Shown here: positions 8,002 to 17,022 of the stretch, in pieces | How positions within the stretch are numbered: position 1 is the stretch's first letter | How the letters are laid out: each line of letters starts with the position of its first letter | From: Bacillus pseudomycoides | GTDB lineage: Bacteria; Bacillota; Bacilli; Bacillales; Bacillaceae_G | Length of the DNA stretch: 64,000 bases | Direction of reading: 5' to 3' | NCBI RefSeq assembly: GCF_022811845.1 | Contig: NZ_CP064266.1 | Coordinates: 4,154,001 to 4,218,000 of the forward strand | Position numbers and translations under genes: made by a program | Notes under the pieces: model-generated | Told to the model about the DNA's origin: nothing | The model's database searches: none | The model's input: only the letters and a program-made list of their open reading frames with translations

Positions 8002-8715
8002 TTAAACTTGTTGAATTTCTTTTACTTTCGCATTTTTATCAACATGAAGAACTCCTGTATATTCAATCAGTCCTATCTCACAATTTGGTCCGACTGTCAC
8101 ATTATTACCTCTTACGATCTTGATTTGTACGTGATCGATATCAATATTGTCACCTTCTAACAATTCAGCTTCTAAATGCGATCCAAATACGCTTTTATAA
8201 AGTTTACTAAATGCTGTTGCTCTATGCCTTACTTTAATTGTTTGGCCACCTATTTCTTTTGCTCTACATGTACCGTGAATATCGATGTCAATTTCATCGG
8301 CACTTAGTAAGCCTCCGATTGTGAACTGTCCTTCTGACGAAAAGATATCCACTTCGCAATTACCGTCAATAGTCGCTTGCCCACGGATTTTAAGCTCTTC
8401 ACCTTTCAAAGTACCACCAATTGTTCCTTTACCAGCAATTTTTAAATTGTTAGCCTTTACATCTTTTGTAATCGTTGCTTTTCCATCGATTCGCATGTTT
8501 TCAGTATCTACTTTCCCATCAACTTTGCCAGAACCGCTAATTCTTGTACGTTCACTTTTTAAATCACCATTCACATTACCTGACCCGTTGCATTCAAAAT
8601 CATCGCAATCTATATTCCCATTAACAGTCCCTTTTCCATTTAACTGTACTTTATGAAACTCCCCACCATTAGAAGAACCATAACCATTTATAATTAATTT
8701 TTCTGATCGCATCAT
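8002..8715 (-). CDS. bacE: Bactofilin-family protein, YhbE-like
   Basis: A 237-residue paralogue of the downstream gene, with very regular 17-18-residue beta-helix repeats such as GKGTVNGNIDCDDFECNG, GSGNVNGDLKSERTRISG and GSGKVDGKVDTENMRIDG. It is cytoplasmic and polymer-forming by family knowledge. GGGGGAAAA precedes the tandem ATGATG at 8715/8712, and either could be used. It sits 10 bases after yhbD and 24 bases before the second bactofilin, so the four genes to 5711 are likely co-transcribed. Confidence 0.87.
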   Translation of the reverse strand: MMRSEKLIINGYGSSNGGEFHKVQLNGKGTVNGNIDCDDFECNGSGNVNGDLKSERTRISGSGKVDGKVDTENMRIDGKATITKDVKANNLKIAGKGTIGGTLKGEELKIRGQATIDGNCEVDIFSSEGQFTIGGLLSADEIDIDIHGTCRAKEIGGQTIKVRHRATAFSKLYKSVFGSHLEAELLEGDNIDIDHVQIKIVRGNNVTVGPNCEIGLIEYTGVLHVDKNAKVKEIQQV

Positions 8716-8725
8716 TTTTCCCCCA

Positions 8726-9349
8726 CTACAATAGTCTTGATTTTAACGCTTCTGTATATTGCATGATTGCTAAACGTACGACTATCTTCGTTCCTTTTTC
8801 AAAAAGTAAATCATCTACATTTGAAACTAAGAAACATGTAGAAACACCTAGCTTTCGAACCACAACTAATTCACTATTCTTTTGTTTCGTGACTTCATAG
8901 TGCTCGCGCAACACTTGCAGAATCATCTTTCCTTCTTCTAAACTAATTTCTCCAGATTGCAGTAATTCTTCTAAAATGTATACATAGAGAATTTCAACAA
9001 ATTGAAATTCCACCGGTTTATTCGTTTGTTCTATAAAAAATTGCACAACCGGTTCTGAGGCAATGCCTTTTCGGATTATATCTTCTTTCGTTAAAGAAAT
9101 CTCTGTTACACTTGGCGAAAACATATTCGCTAACTCATCTAGAGACAAATCCTCTTTCATCGTTTGAATTTTATCAATACGCTCTAATATCTTTTCTTTC
9201 GGAAAAAATGTTTCTTGTCCTGTAAAAGTCGATTTTCTTACAAACCAATCTTCTGGTATTAAATTTTTTCTTTTCCACCTATATAGTTGCCCGTATGAAA
9301 TACCGGTCAGTTCCAATAAATCTTTTTTTGAAATTAAATCTGTACTCAA
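8726..9349 (-). CDS. yhbD: YhbD-like (DUF4004) protein with MerR-type N-terminus
   Basis: A 207-residue protein beginning MSTDLISKKDLLELTGIS when read from the TTG at 9349, which has AGGAAGGAG 10 bases upstream. The first 45 residues resemble a MerR-like winged helix (ELTGISYGQLYRWKRKNLIP). The rest is helical (DUF4004). It leads the bactofilin operon as yhbD does in Bacillus subtilis. It may regulate or assist bactofilin function; this is inferred from context only. Confidence 0.8.
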   Translation of the reverse strand: MSTDLISKKDLLELTGISYGQLYRWKRKNLIPEDWFVRKSTFTGQETFFPKEKILERIDKIQTMKEDLSLDELANMFSPSVTEISLTKEDIIRKGIASEPVVQFFIEQTNKPVEFQFVEILYVYILEELLQSGEISLEEGKMILQVLREHYEVTKQKNSELVVVRKLGVSTCFLVSNVDDLLFEKGTKIVVRLAIMQYTEALKSRLL

Positions 9350-9456
9350 CTGTATAACACTCCTTCCTAAAAACAATATAACATAACACTGTTACGCTGT
9401 AAATGGGCATTTATAAAAATATGCGTAACAATGTTCAAAATCAAAGTACAGTTCCA

Positions 9457-9493
9457 TACAAAAAAGTCCTTTTGATTTTTCAAAAGAACTTTT
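9457..9493 (-). terminator. Terminator of the SgrR-like gene
   Basis: The stem AAAAGTCCTTTTG / CAAAAGAACTTTT carries one mismatch and is followed by a T run on the minus strand, just after the stop at 9508. Confidence 0.75.
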
Positions 9494-9507
9494 AAAACGC
9501 TTATATA

Positions 9508-11253
9508 TCAAGGCTTAAACCATATATGATAAAAATCAATCCACCCCTGAGAATTAATCATTATATTTTGTACTTTTTCATGTGTACTTATGTGCTGTTT
9601 GTTACGATATAAAGGAATAATATGAAGATGACGTAACAATGTGTCCTCTACGTTGCGTAACAGTGTAATTCGCTTTTCTACATTAGGTTCGGTAAAATAC
9701 GAATGTAATTGTTCATTAAAATCAAGAGAGCTATGTTGATTTATAAAACTATTTTTCGAAAGAAACATTTGTAAAAAACTTAGTTCTATTTGCTCACTGA
9801 TTGTAGCACTATCATGGATTATATCTGCTTGTTCAATTGTTTCCACTTGTAATAATTCCTGCGCATCGAGAAAATGTATTTCAATCGTAATTCCATACTT
9901 TGCACATTCTTTTTGAATCCACTTAGAATCTTCCACATGATCTTGTTCTTTAAACGTATACAAATATAATACTTCTCCACTATATTTGCTCTTTTGTAGA
10001 AGGTTATTCATATCCTCTTTTATTCTCCAGGCTGCACTATTTCCTAGTAATAATTCATCTGCTTCCTCACCGCGTTCTCCCTCTAACTCGTCTATCATTT
10101 TATTAATATGAATCATTTTATATAACGCTTGCCTGAATGTAATATCTTGTAAAGGTCCTTGTTTCTTAGCATTTAACGTAACATATGTTACGTTGGATTC
10201 CATTTTAGAAAATTCTTTATGGGGACTCTCTATACCTTTATGCTCGGCTTTCATCAAAACGTCATATGCATCCATACTTTTCGGTACATTCCAAAGTTCA
10301 ATTCGATCAAGAAAGGGACGTTCACGAAAATACGAATTATGTGCTTCTAATACAAAGATAGAATTATTATTTTCACGTAGTTTAAATGGCCCTGTTCCAC
10401 TTAAATTGTCTTCCCCATCTTTCGTTACAATAGAACATTGTTCTGCACCTAAAATATGTAATAATAACTTATTTTCTGTATGTAAGTAAACCTCCACAAC
10501 ATGTTCGTTTACAATATGGATTCTTTCAACATGTTGCAACATCCACAAATACGGATTATCTTTCATATCCATAAATCTATCAAATGTGTACACAACATCA
10601 TGAGCTGTAAATCGTTTACCATTATGAAATTGCACACCTTTACGTAAATAAAAAGTCCACACTTTTTGATCGTCATTATATTCCCAGTGAAATGCAAGTC
10701 TCGGTTCTATTACATTTATACTCTCGTTAACATATACAAGTGTATCGTATACATGTTTCACCATATGACATTCCGAACGCATTGTAGCATATACAGGATC
10801 CATAAAAATCTTCGGTCTCATTTCTACTTGTAGCCGCAGTACATCTTGTCTACCTTGAGTCGTCATTTCAATCTGATAACCAAATATTGAGTTTATCCAA
10901 GTTTGAAATTGTTTTTCTAATACGGGGAAATACGAGCTATATTGTTCAACAAATGCTTTTCCACTCTTTACATCCCCCTGTTTCGTTATCTCTTTCCCCT
11001 TTTCTAAAATTAAAGACACAGGATGTTTTTGAAACGATAACTTTGATCGATTCCCTCTCCCGCGTCCTGGAAACCAACAAACCCAGCCTAGCTCTTCTAA
11101 TTTTTTGATAATAAATTTACTATTACGATCCGTACAAAACAATGTTTCGGATATATTTTGTAATGATATTTCTATTTTTTCTTCCTCTGTTCTCTCTTTT
11201 CCATACTGGAGCCACAGCTGCACATACTGATCCAAAATAACTATATCCATCAT
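9508..11253 (-). CDS. SgrR-type transcriptional regulator with peptide-binding (SBP family 5) domain
   Basis: About 581 residues. The N-terminal winged helix (LDQYVQLWLQYG ... CTDRNSKFIIKKLEELGWVCWFPGRGRG, residues 5-75) matches SgrR regulators. The rest is a solute-binding-protein-type ligand domain (FYLRKGVQFHNGKRFTAHDV ... GTGPFKLREN) with no signal peptide, so it is cytoplasmic. An upstream extension of the frame would run into the divergent MFS gene; the ATGATG at 11250-11253 begins where the family begins, with AGGGGG before it. In enterobacteria SgrR senses sugar-phosphate stress and sits beside the SetA efflux pump. Here too a divergent MFS transporter is adjacent, about 96 bases away. 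Confidence 0.85.
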   Translation of the reverse strand: MMDIVILDQYVQLWLQYGKERTEEEKIEISLQNISETLFCTDRNSKFIIKKLEELGWVCWFPGRGRGNRSKLSFQKHPVSLILEKGKEITKQGDVKSGKAFVEQYSSYFPVLEKQFQTWINSIFGYQIEMTTQGRQDVLRLQVEMRPKIFMDPVYATMRSECHMVKHVYDTLVYVNESINVIEPRLAFHWEYNDDQKVWTFYLRKGVQFHNGKRFTAHDVVYTFDRFMDMKDNPYLWMLQHVERIHIVNEHVVEVYLHTENKLLLHILGAEQCSIVTKDGEDNLSGTGPFKLRENNNSIFVLEAHNSYFRERPFLDRIELWNVPKSMDAYDVLMKAEHKGIESPHKEFSKMESNVTYVTLNAKKQGPLQDITFRQALYKMIHINKMIDELEGERGEEADELLLGNSAAWRIKEDMNNLLQKSKYSGEVLYLYTFKEQDHVEDSKWIQKECAKYGITIEIHFLDAQELLQVETIEQADIIHDSATISEQIELSFLQMFLSKNSFINQHSSLDFNEQLHSYFTEPNVEKRITLLRNVEDTLLRHLHIIPLYRNKQHISTHEKVQNIMINSQGWIDFYHIWFKP

Positions 11254-11349
11254 CCCCCTAAAAGGTGAAAAATCCCACTCTTTCATTCTACCCTTTTTCA
11301 TTTTCCCCTTCCATCTTAAGATTTCCATATAGAAAGGAGGAAATGAAGA

Positions 11350-12558
11350 ATGAATCATCTTCTAACACGTTATAGTAAGCCAATCTGGATTCGATTATTA
11401 GGTGAGTTATTGACTAGAACTACTGAGGCCATGTTGGCAATTATTTTTATTATCCATGTCAATAAAGCGCTAGAAGGTAATGTGATTCTTACAATGTTAC
11501 TGTTTGGGTTGCAGCCACTCTCTGATATTGTGTTCACAATTATTGCTGGAGGTGTAACAGATAAGTACGGCAGAAAGAAAATTATGTTACTTGGATTATT
11601 CGTACAGGCAATTGCAATCGGCGGATTTGTTTTCGCTGCATCAGTCCCTTTCTTTGCTTTGTTATATGTAATGAATGGTGTTGGCCGCTCCCTATATATT
11701 CCTGCTCAGCGTGCTCAAATTGCAGACTTAACTGCGCCAGAACAACAAGCGGAAATATTTGCTGTTCTTCAATCAGTGGGAGCAGTCGGAGCTGTAATTG
11801 GTCCGTTCATTAGTGCCTTTTTTTATCATAGTCATCCTGAATACTTATTTATCATTCAAGCTGTAGCTCTAAGCTTGTATGCAACTCTCGTATGGACACA
11901 GCTCCCAGAAACAGCTCCTATGATTCAAGCGAATAAAAAATCTACACAAGAAGTAACAACACGGAAGAAGTTTATCTTTAAGCATTATGCTGTATTTGGA
12001 CTTATGATTTCTACTCTTCCGATTAGCTTTTTCTATGCTCAAACTGAAACGAATTATCGTGTATTTGCAGAGAATATCTTTCCAAATTTCTTATTCGTTC
12101 TCGCATTCATTTCAACTTGTAGAGCAATTATGGAAATCATACTACAAGTTGGTCTTGTCAAATGGTCTGAACGATTTTCAATGCCCAAAATTATCGTGAT
12201 TTCATATGTTTGTTATACATTGGCAGCCATCGGTTATGGTTATTCTACAACATTATGGTCACTCTTCTTTACATTACTTTTCCTTACTATTGGCGAAAGC
12301 ATTGCTTTAAATCATTTACTCCGCTTTGTTTCGGGAATCGCACCAAGTCACATGCGCGGATTATATTTTTCTATTTACGGCATACACTGGGACATTTCTC
12401 GAACATGCGGTCCGGTTATTGGAGCAATGATATTAGGTCATGTAAACGGCAGTACTCTATTTTATATTTGTGCCTGCTTATTAATAATTGGTGGAATCAT
12501 TCAAACTTATTTTGTTTCTTCCGTAGAGCGCAACAAAGAAAAAGAGCTGTCCTTATAA
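11350..12558 (+). CDS. MFS transporter divergent from the SgrR-like regulator
   Basis: A 402-residue, 12-segment major facilitator protein with motif A (GGVTDKYGRKKIMLLG) after helix 2 and an R-A-Q-I-A-D-L motif (SLYIPAQRAQIADLTAPEQQ) in the middle. A strong GAAAGGAGG site lies 8 bases before the ATG. The divergent SgrR-type regulator is the likely controller, and sugar or peptide-like compounds are plausible substrates by analogy with SetA; this is inference. The 3' end overlaps its terminator. Confidence 0.9.
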   Translation: MNHLLTRYSKPIWIRLLGELLTRTTEAMLAIIFIIHVNKALEGNVILTMLLFGLQPLSDIVFTIIAGGVTDKYGRKKIMLLGLFVQAIAIGGFVFAASVPFFALLYVMNGVGRSLYIPAQRAQIADLTAPEQQAEIFAVLQSVGAVGAVIGPFISAFFYHSHPEYLFIIQAVALSLYATLVWTQLPETAPMIQANKKSTQEVTTRKKFIFKHYAVFGLMISTLPISFFYAQTETNYRVFAENIFPNFLFVLAFISTCRAIMEIILQVGLVKWSERFSMPKIIVISYVCYTLAAIGYGYSTTLWSLFFTLLFLTIGESIALNHLLRFVSGIAPSHMRGLYFSIYGIHWDISRTCGPVIGAMILGHVNGSTLFYICACLLIIGGIIQTYFVSSVERNKEKELSL

Positions 12559-12575
12559 CAGAGCAGCTCTTTTTC
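12541..12575 (+). terminator. Terminator of the MFS gene
   Basis: The stem AAAGAGCTG / CAGCTCTTT is followed by TTTT. It starts inside the last codons of the MFS gene. Confidence 0.8.
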
Positions 12576-12682
12576 TCACATCTATTACCCGCCATATTAT
12601 TTATACTATCTTCCGGAGAAAATAGAGAAATATGATCTATTTTGCTAGTAGAACTTGGGATAACAAATTTTTATTTAAATAG

Positions 12683-12710
12683 AAAAGGCTGCCCTATTAA
12701 AGGACAGCCT
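12683..12710 (-). terminator. Terminator of the 12722 gene
   Basis: The stem AGGCTGCCCT / AGGACAGCCT has one mismatch and a T-rich stretch on the minus strand, just downstream of the stop codon. Confidence 0.75.
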
Positions 12711-12721
12711 CAAATATGTAG

Positions 12722-13117
12722 TTATACTTCAATGCTTTTTCCATCTTCAACGATATGGTAAAGTAAGTGGGCTAAATGATGAATCGGACCATATTCTTCC
12801 TCTTCTTCATCTGTTTCACCTTGGAATTCAAGGTCATTTAAGTAAAGTGCTAAAAATTGATAGAATAATTTCAAATCAAATCCGTAGCAAGCACTTGGCT
12901 CTTCATGATCTCCTTCATATTGCAACATTAAGTATTGCTCGTTTCCTTCTGCATCTTCCGCATCAAAGAATACAAAGAAACCGACATTTGTATCTAAATC
13001 AAATAGATGACGAGTACCGTTTTCTGTTGCTTTATTGAAGTCTTCTTCACTTAACTTATGTACTGTTGTTGCTTTTGCATTGTCTTCTTGATGAAAGTTT
13101 ACTGTAAATGATTTCAA
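12722..13117 (-). CDS. Conserved hypothetical acidic cytosolic protein
   Basis: A 131-residue protein read from the TTG at 13117 (MKSFTVNFHQEDNAK), which has AGGAGG 7 bases upstream; the frame is open further upstream but without an RBS. It is very acidic towards the C-terminus (GETDEEEEEYGP), has no membrane segment, and contains aromatic beta-type stretches (VGFFVFFDAEDAEGNEQYLML). The family is not recognised. It is a single gene with its own terminator. Confidence 0.7.
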   Translation of the reverse strand: MKSFTVNFHQEDNAKATTVHKLSEEDFNKATENGTRHLFDLDTNVGFFVFFDAEDAEGNEQYLMLQYEGDHEEPSACYGFDLKLFYQFLALYLNDLEFQGETDEEEEEYGPIHHLAHLLYHIVEDGKSIEV

Positions 13118-13171
13118 TGCTGACACCTCCTGATTGTATAACAGTAGCATAACAGATTAGGACAAATAATA

Positions 13172-13204
13172 CAAAAATGGATCGCTGACAATTCTCAGCG
13201 ATCC
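13172..13204 (-). terminator. Terminator of the GlsB-family gene
   Basis: The stem TGGATCGCTGA / TCAGCGATCCA has a 5-base loop and is followed by TTTTT on the minus strand. Confidence 0.85.
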
Positions 13205-13211
13205 ACTTTAT

Positions 13212-13460
13212 TCACTTTCGCAATGCACGTAGTAATAAGCTGACAATAAAAATTAATACAATGGCACCAATTAATGCTGGTATAATTGCATACCCTCCAA
13301 TAACCGGTCCAAACGTCCCCAATAACAATGTTCCAAGCCAAGAACCGATAATCCCAGCGATAATATTTCCAATCACACCACCAGGTACATCTTTACCAAC
13401 GATTAAACTTGCTAGCCATCCTAAAATACCACCAACAATTAAAGACCAGATAAATGCCAT
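13212..13460 (-). CDS. GlsB/YeaQ/YmgE-family small stress membrane protein
   Basis: An 82-residue protein made of three hydrophobic helices with glycine zippers. The family pattern is clear: WSLIVGGILGWLASLIVGKD, then GGVIGNIIAGIIGSWLGTLL and IPALIGAIVLIFIVSLLLR. Members are transglycosylase-associated or general-stress membrane proteins of unknown mechanism. AAGGAGG lies 9 bases before the ATG. It is a single gene with its own terminator. Confidence 0.9.
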   Translation of the reverse strand: MAFIWSLIVGGILGWLASLIVGKDVPGGVIGNIIAGIIGSWLGTLLLGTFGPVIGGYAIIPALIGAIVLIFIVSLLLRALRK

Positions 13461-13801
13461 ATCATTATACCTCCTTAATTTTACAAAACAAAAATAATGA
13501 CAAAAAAATTATTGCTTACCCTTAGTTATGCTACTTTTTTTTTAAGTTATACTTTTAACTTGCGTATATTAGAGAAACGATTAAACCAAACCATATAAAG
13601 TAACAATCCCATTGCCAACAGGGCTTTTACGGGAAAATTAATTCATATCTTTTATTCTTTGATCTAATTATTCAAGATTGGGTTTAAGAGTACATGTATA
13701 ATGAACAAACCTAAAGGCACCCACAAACAGAACGAATGTTTTGATTTATTTCATAAAATTCAGTAAAATTAATAAACAGTATATAAAAGGGGGAACATAA
13801 A

Positions 13802-14290
13802 TTGAACAATGTGGATTTATTATTATTAAACCTATCTGAAATTAGAAGGCGAAGTATAAAAGTTTGGACAGCTATTCCTGAGGATAAATTAGATTGGAGA
13901 CCAGATGCTGAGGCATTCAGTTGCAAAGATATGATAAGACATGTTCTAGAAGCTGAATACATCTATCTGCAGATATTAAGAAATCAAGGCTGTGTACAAA
14001 ATGTAAAGTCACCTTTTGAAGCAAGAGCATTTACATCCGTTAAAGACGAACTTCATTTTGCGCAGCCATACCATGAAATGTTTATCGATTTTGTCAAATC
14101 TTTATCAAATGAAGAGTTAGAAAATATAAAAATAGATCGTTCAAACCTAACTGAACTTGGATACACGGGCTATATTCGCTCTTTAGGTGACATGCTACTA
14201 CGAATTGCGTATCATGAAGGTGTCCATACAGGACAAATATTAGATTATATGAGAACGATGCAGGTCGATCGACCGGATATTTGGGACTGA
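13802..14290 (+). CDS. DinB/YfiT-family putative metal-dependent enzyme
   Basis: A 162-residue four-helix-bundle protein of the DinB superfamily, with the metal-binding histidine pattern: H in MIRHVLEAEY and H-x3-H in AYHEGVHTGQILDYM. Some members are thiol transferases (for example with bacillithiol), but the substrate here is unknown. It starts at a TTG (AATTGAACAATG) with GGGGG 7 bases upstream. It shares only fold-level features with the second DinB gene at 49856. Confidence 0.85.
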   Translation: MNNVDLLLLNLSEIRRRSIKVWTAIPEDKLDWRPDAEAFSCKDMIRHVLEAEYIYLQILRNQGCVQNVKSPFEARAFTSVKDELHFAQPYHEMFIDFVKSLSNEELENIKIDRSNLTELGYTGYIRSLGDMLLRIAYHEGVHTGQILDYMRTMQVDRPDIWD

Positions 14291-14335
14291 AAATTTTTGA
14301 TATTTATACATTTGAATTGATAATCTTCTTTTAAA

Positions 14336-14960
14336 TCAAGGATACCATTTATTTCCTAGTACAGATTGTTCTTGCTTCTTCATGCATTCATATATACCAT
14401 CTAAGAACAATCTCGTTTCAACATTGTTCTCATAAATTCTTTTTTAAACGCTTGATAGCTAAAATCAACAGCAATTCTTTGTACAGGTCTATTATCAAAT
14501 CTTGTCGGTTCAGCAATCTTTCTAAAATCAGCTACACTTTATCCTCTAGTTTGATCATTTGTTGTGCTTATCCATATGGCAGACTTTTTATATTCAAAAA
14601 TATTATCATTGATTAATGAAATAAACGGTAATAGATCATGAATCGGACTTCCACTAATTCCAAGGTATTCTTTTTTATAAAAGTTCTCATAATAAAAATC
14701 TATCATTGGCTTAATTAGTTTTGCTTGCCCTGTTCTCTTTTCATTAATGATATTTACCCTTTCAGGAGTAATAAGTGCCTGCTGCGTTACATTTAACGGA
14801 TAAACACTAACATTTTCAGTTACAATATCTCTTGAAACGTTACCATGATCTGCTACAATCCCAAAGATATCGATATTGCATGTTTTATCAGCATAAATTA
14901 CAGCAACTGCATCATCGATACCAAAATCTCCAAAAAAAGATTATTTTTTTATTAACTCCT
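14336..14960 (-). pseudogene. Decayed inosine-uridine nucleoside hydrolase
   Basis: Translating the minus strand in pieces gives nucleoside-hydrolase sequence: FGDFGIDDAVAVIYADK (the D-x-D-x-G-x-D-D-A active-site region) and ADHGNVSRDI. The downstream parts are NVTQQALITPERVN and GSPIHDLLPF, and the tail ends in GNKWYP. The frame is broken near the start (an extra T in a T7 run), by an in-frame TAA after NDQTRG, and by a missing T after FKKEF. The segment between the active-site block and NVTQQAL is much shorter than in the family, so there is also an internal deletion. It is not functional as read. Confidence 0.85.
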
Positions 14961-15033
14961 CTCACCCTCCTCATCATATTCTACTATTATTATTATGCAG
15001 AAAAGACAAGGCGGTGAAACAGTATAAAATAAA

Positions 15034-15056
15034 AAAACCACCTATTTATTGGCGGC
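15034..15056 (-). terminator. Probable terminator of the ABC exporter operon
   Basis: A short stem CCGCC / GGTGG (one G-T pair) followed by TTTTTTTA on the minus strand, 33 bases after the last gene of the operon. Confidence 0.55.
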
Positions 15057-15089
15057 TGTATAGAGATACTAACATTGTTTACAATTTAT

Positions 15090-15815
15090 TTAACTTTTCA
15101 TTTTCCTCTTAAATCCCCAAATAGCAATTACAAAGATAATAATCGTATAGCCAACTACCCATGATAAAGGTACGACAAGATCACGGTATTCACCAGATAA
15201 AGCAAATCGTGTAGCATCAACCGCATGAGCAAATGGTAATGCATAGCCGATCGTTTTAAACGTACCCCCAATCATATCTAGCTTAAACCAATTGCCACTT
15301 AACCATGTTGTAAGGTTGACGAAAATCGCAAAAATCCCGCCAACTTGCTTATCTGTAAAATACGTACCAAGTAGTAGACCAAATCCAATATAAAGCATTG
15401 CAATGATAATGAGAATAAACGTGGCAACTAGCACATTCGCATTAAAAGATAAACCTAAGAAAAATGCTGAAATAAAGCAAATGACAGTTTGAAGAATTGC
15501 AACCGGTAAAAGTGGAAGAGCGTATCCAGTAATATAATCAGACGCAGACATAGGAGAAGCAAAAATCCGCATTAAAAACGAACTGCTTTTATCCTTACTA
15601 ATCAGCATCCCTGAAAATAACGTAAGGAAAGAAAAACTGAAAACGATCACGCCTGGCGTTAAGTTTTCTATATTATAAAGGTCAAAAGGTATATTTTTCT
15701 GCATCATTGAAAAAAGAAACATAATAATAATCGGGAGTCCAATCCCAAAAAGAAGTGTCAGGGGATCTCGTAAAATCTCCTTGCGATTACGTGAAGAAAA
15801 TGTTAAATATCTCAT
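15090..15815 (-). CDS. ABC-2 type exporter permease
   Basis: A 241-residue membrane protein with six predicted transmembrane segments and the ABC-2 pattern (RDPLTLLFGIGLPIIIMFLF at the start, GFGLLLGTYFTDKQVGG, then WLSGNWFKLD and GYALPFAHAVDATR). It follows the ATPase gene by two bases. The pair would export a drug, peptide or lipid. The operon also encodes a LytTR regulator and a DUF3021 membrane protein, an arrangement widespread in Firmicutes and usually linked to antimicrobial or stress response. Confidence 0.9.
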   Translation of the reverse strand: MRYLTFSSRNRKEILRDPLTLLFGIGLPIIIMFLFSMMQKNIPFDLYNIENLTPGVIVFSFSFLTLFSGMLISKDKSSSFLMRIFASPMSASDYITGYALPLLPVAILQTVICFISAFFLGLSFNANVLVATFILIIIAMLYIGFGLLLGTYFTDKQVGGIFAIFVNLTTWLSGNWFKLDMIGGTFKTIGYALPFAHAVDATRFALSGEYRDLVVPLSWVVGYTIIIFVIAIWGFKRKMKS

Positions 15816-15817
15816 AG

Positions 15818-16540
15818 TCAGCTCCCCTCTTCAGTTAGTGTAAGGATAATATTTTCTAAAGATGATTGCCCTGTATTTTCTTTTAACTCATTAATCGTTC
15901 CAAGTGCATGCAATTTACCACCATGCATAATACCGACGCGATCAGCAAGTGCTTCTACTTCTTCTAGATAGTGTGTCGTTAAAATAATTGTGATGTTCCC
16001 CTTTAATTCGAGTAGGGTCTTCCATAGATCATGTCTAGCACGAATATCAAGCCCTAATGTTGGCTCATCTAAGAAAATGATTTTGGGAGACGAAATAAGT
16101 CCCATCGCGATGCTTAGCCGGCGCTGCAACCCACCCGATAATGTTTTTGCTTTATTTGTTGCTCGCTCCGAAAGTCCAAACTTTGTCATCATTTCCACTG
16201 TTTTTTGCTTAGCCTCTTTCTTATTGCTTCCATAGATACTCGCGATGAATTCTAAATTTTCCTTTACAGAAAGATTCGGAGCTACCGCGGTTTCTTGTGG
16301 TGAAATGTTTATTTTTTGTTTTACTTTCGTAGGATCTTTGACGATACTATCTCCCAACATCAATGCATCGCCACTTGTAGGTGTAAGTAAGCCACTAAGC
16401 ATTTTTATCGTTGTTGTTTTCCCAGCAGCATTTTGCCCTAAAAGTGCGAAAAATTCTCCCTTCTTAATCGTCAGTGAAAGATCGTCGACAGCTGTGCGCT
16501 CTTTAAATTTTTTCGTTAAATTTTTTATAACAATGGCCAT
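15818..16540 (-). CDS. ABC exporter ATP-binding protein
   Basis: A 240-residue ATPase with Walker A (GQNAAGKTT, where A replaces the usual G), the signature LSGGLQRRLSIAMGL, Walker B (KIIFLDEPT) and the H-loop histidine (LTTHYLEE). It pairs with the ABC-2 permease immediately downstream and overlaps the DUF3021 gene by one base. Confidence 0.93.
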   Translation of the reverse strand: MAIVIKNLTKKFKERTAVDDLSLTIKKGEFFALLGQNAAGKTTTIKMLSGLLTPTSGDALMLGDSIVKDPTKVKQKINISPQETAVAPNLSVKENLEFIASIYGSNKKEAKQKTVEMMTKFGLSERATNKAKTLSGGLQRRLSIAMGLISSPKIIFLDEPTLGLDIRARHDLWKTLLELKGNITIILTTHYLEEVEALADRVGIMHGGKLHALGTINELKENTGQSSLENIILTLTEEGS

Positions 16541-17010
16541 TATTCATCACCTCTCTCTTCAAATTGCTTTTCTTGAATCGCAGCATTAATTTGTTTAATA
16601 TCATTTTTTGAAATCATGTATTGAATAGCCCATGTGATGACATACGTACCTAAAAAACTAATAAAAAAAATCAGTGTGCCTATAAATGTTTTTGGCATCC
16701 AAAGTAGCGTTACAATCGGCACCCATACTAGTACTGTTATACAAAAGTGAACGATGTATTGTTTTAGTAGACTCCACTTTACTATGTCAAAAACAAGCGA
16801 ACTTGTAGCGAATGTGACCCCAATAAGCCCTGTTAACAGTATTTGTACCATAACAGCGGACATCTCACTTACAAATAAAGAACGAAACTGTTCAACAACT
16901 GGCATATACTCTCCTTGACCTAATGTGAGTGAAATAAGAAGCTGCACAATTTGTCCAATAATCACACCAATAACAAAACCACCTACAACTCGACTAAGTA
17001 CATTTTTCAT
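16540..17010 (-). CDS. DUF3021 membrane protein
   Basis: A 156-residue protein with four hydrophobic segments (GGFVIGVIIGQIVQLLISL, VQILLTGLIGVTF, FCITVLVWVPIVTLLW, FFISFLGTYVITWAIQ) and a charged C-terminal tail. DUF3021 proteins are typically encoded next to a LytTR regulator and are thought to modulate it or sense envelope signals. Here the regulator is 12 bases upstream and the exporter directly downstream. Confidence 0.85.
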   Translation of the reverse strand: MKNVLSRVVGGFVIGVIIGQIVQLLISLTLGQGEYMPVVEQFRSLFVSEMSAVMVQILLTGLIGVTFATSSLVFDIVKWSLLKQYIVHFCITVLVWVPIVTLLWMPKTFIGTLIFFISFLGTYVITWAIQYMISKNDIKQINAAIQEKQFEERGDE

Positions 17011-17022
17011 GACAATTTCACC

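Noticed and set aside
8285..8656. 123-codon plus-strand open frame
   Set aside because: It is antisense to the bactofilin gene, whose beta-helix repeats are clearly coding; the antisense protein is low-complexity and lacks an RBS.
12210..12635. 141-codon plus-strand frame overlapping the MFS gene end
   Set aside because: It overlaps the well-supported MFS gene in another frame, has no RBS and no recognisable domain.
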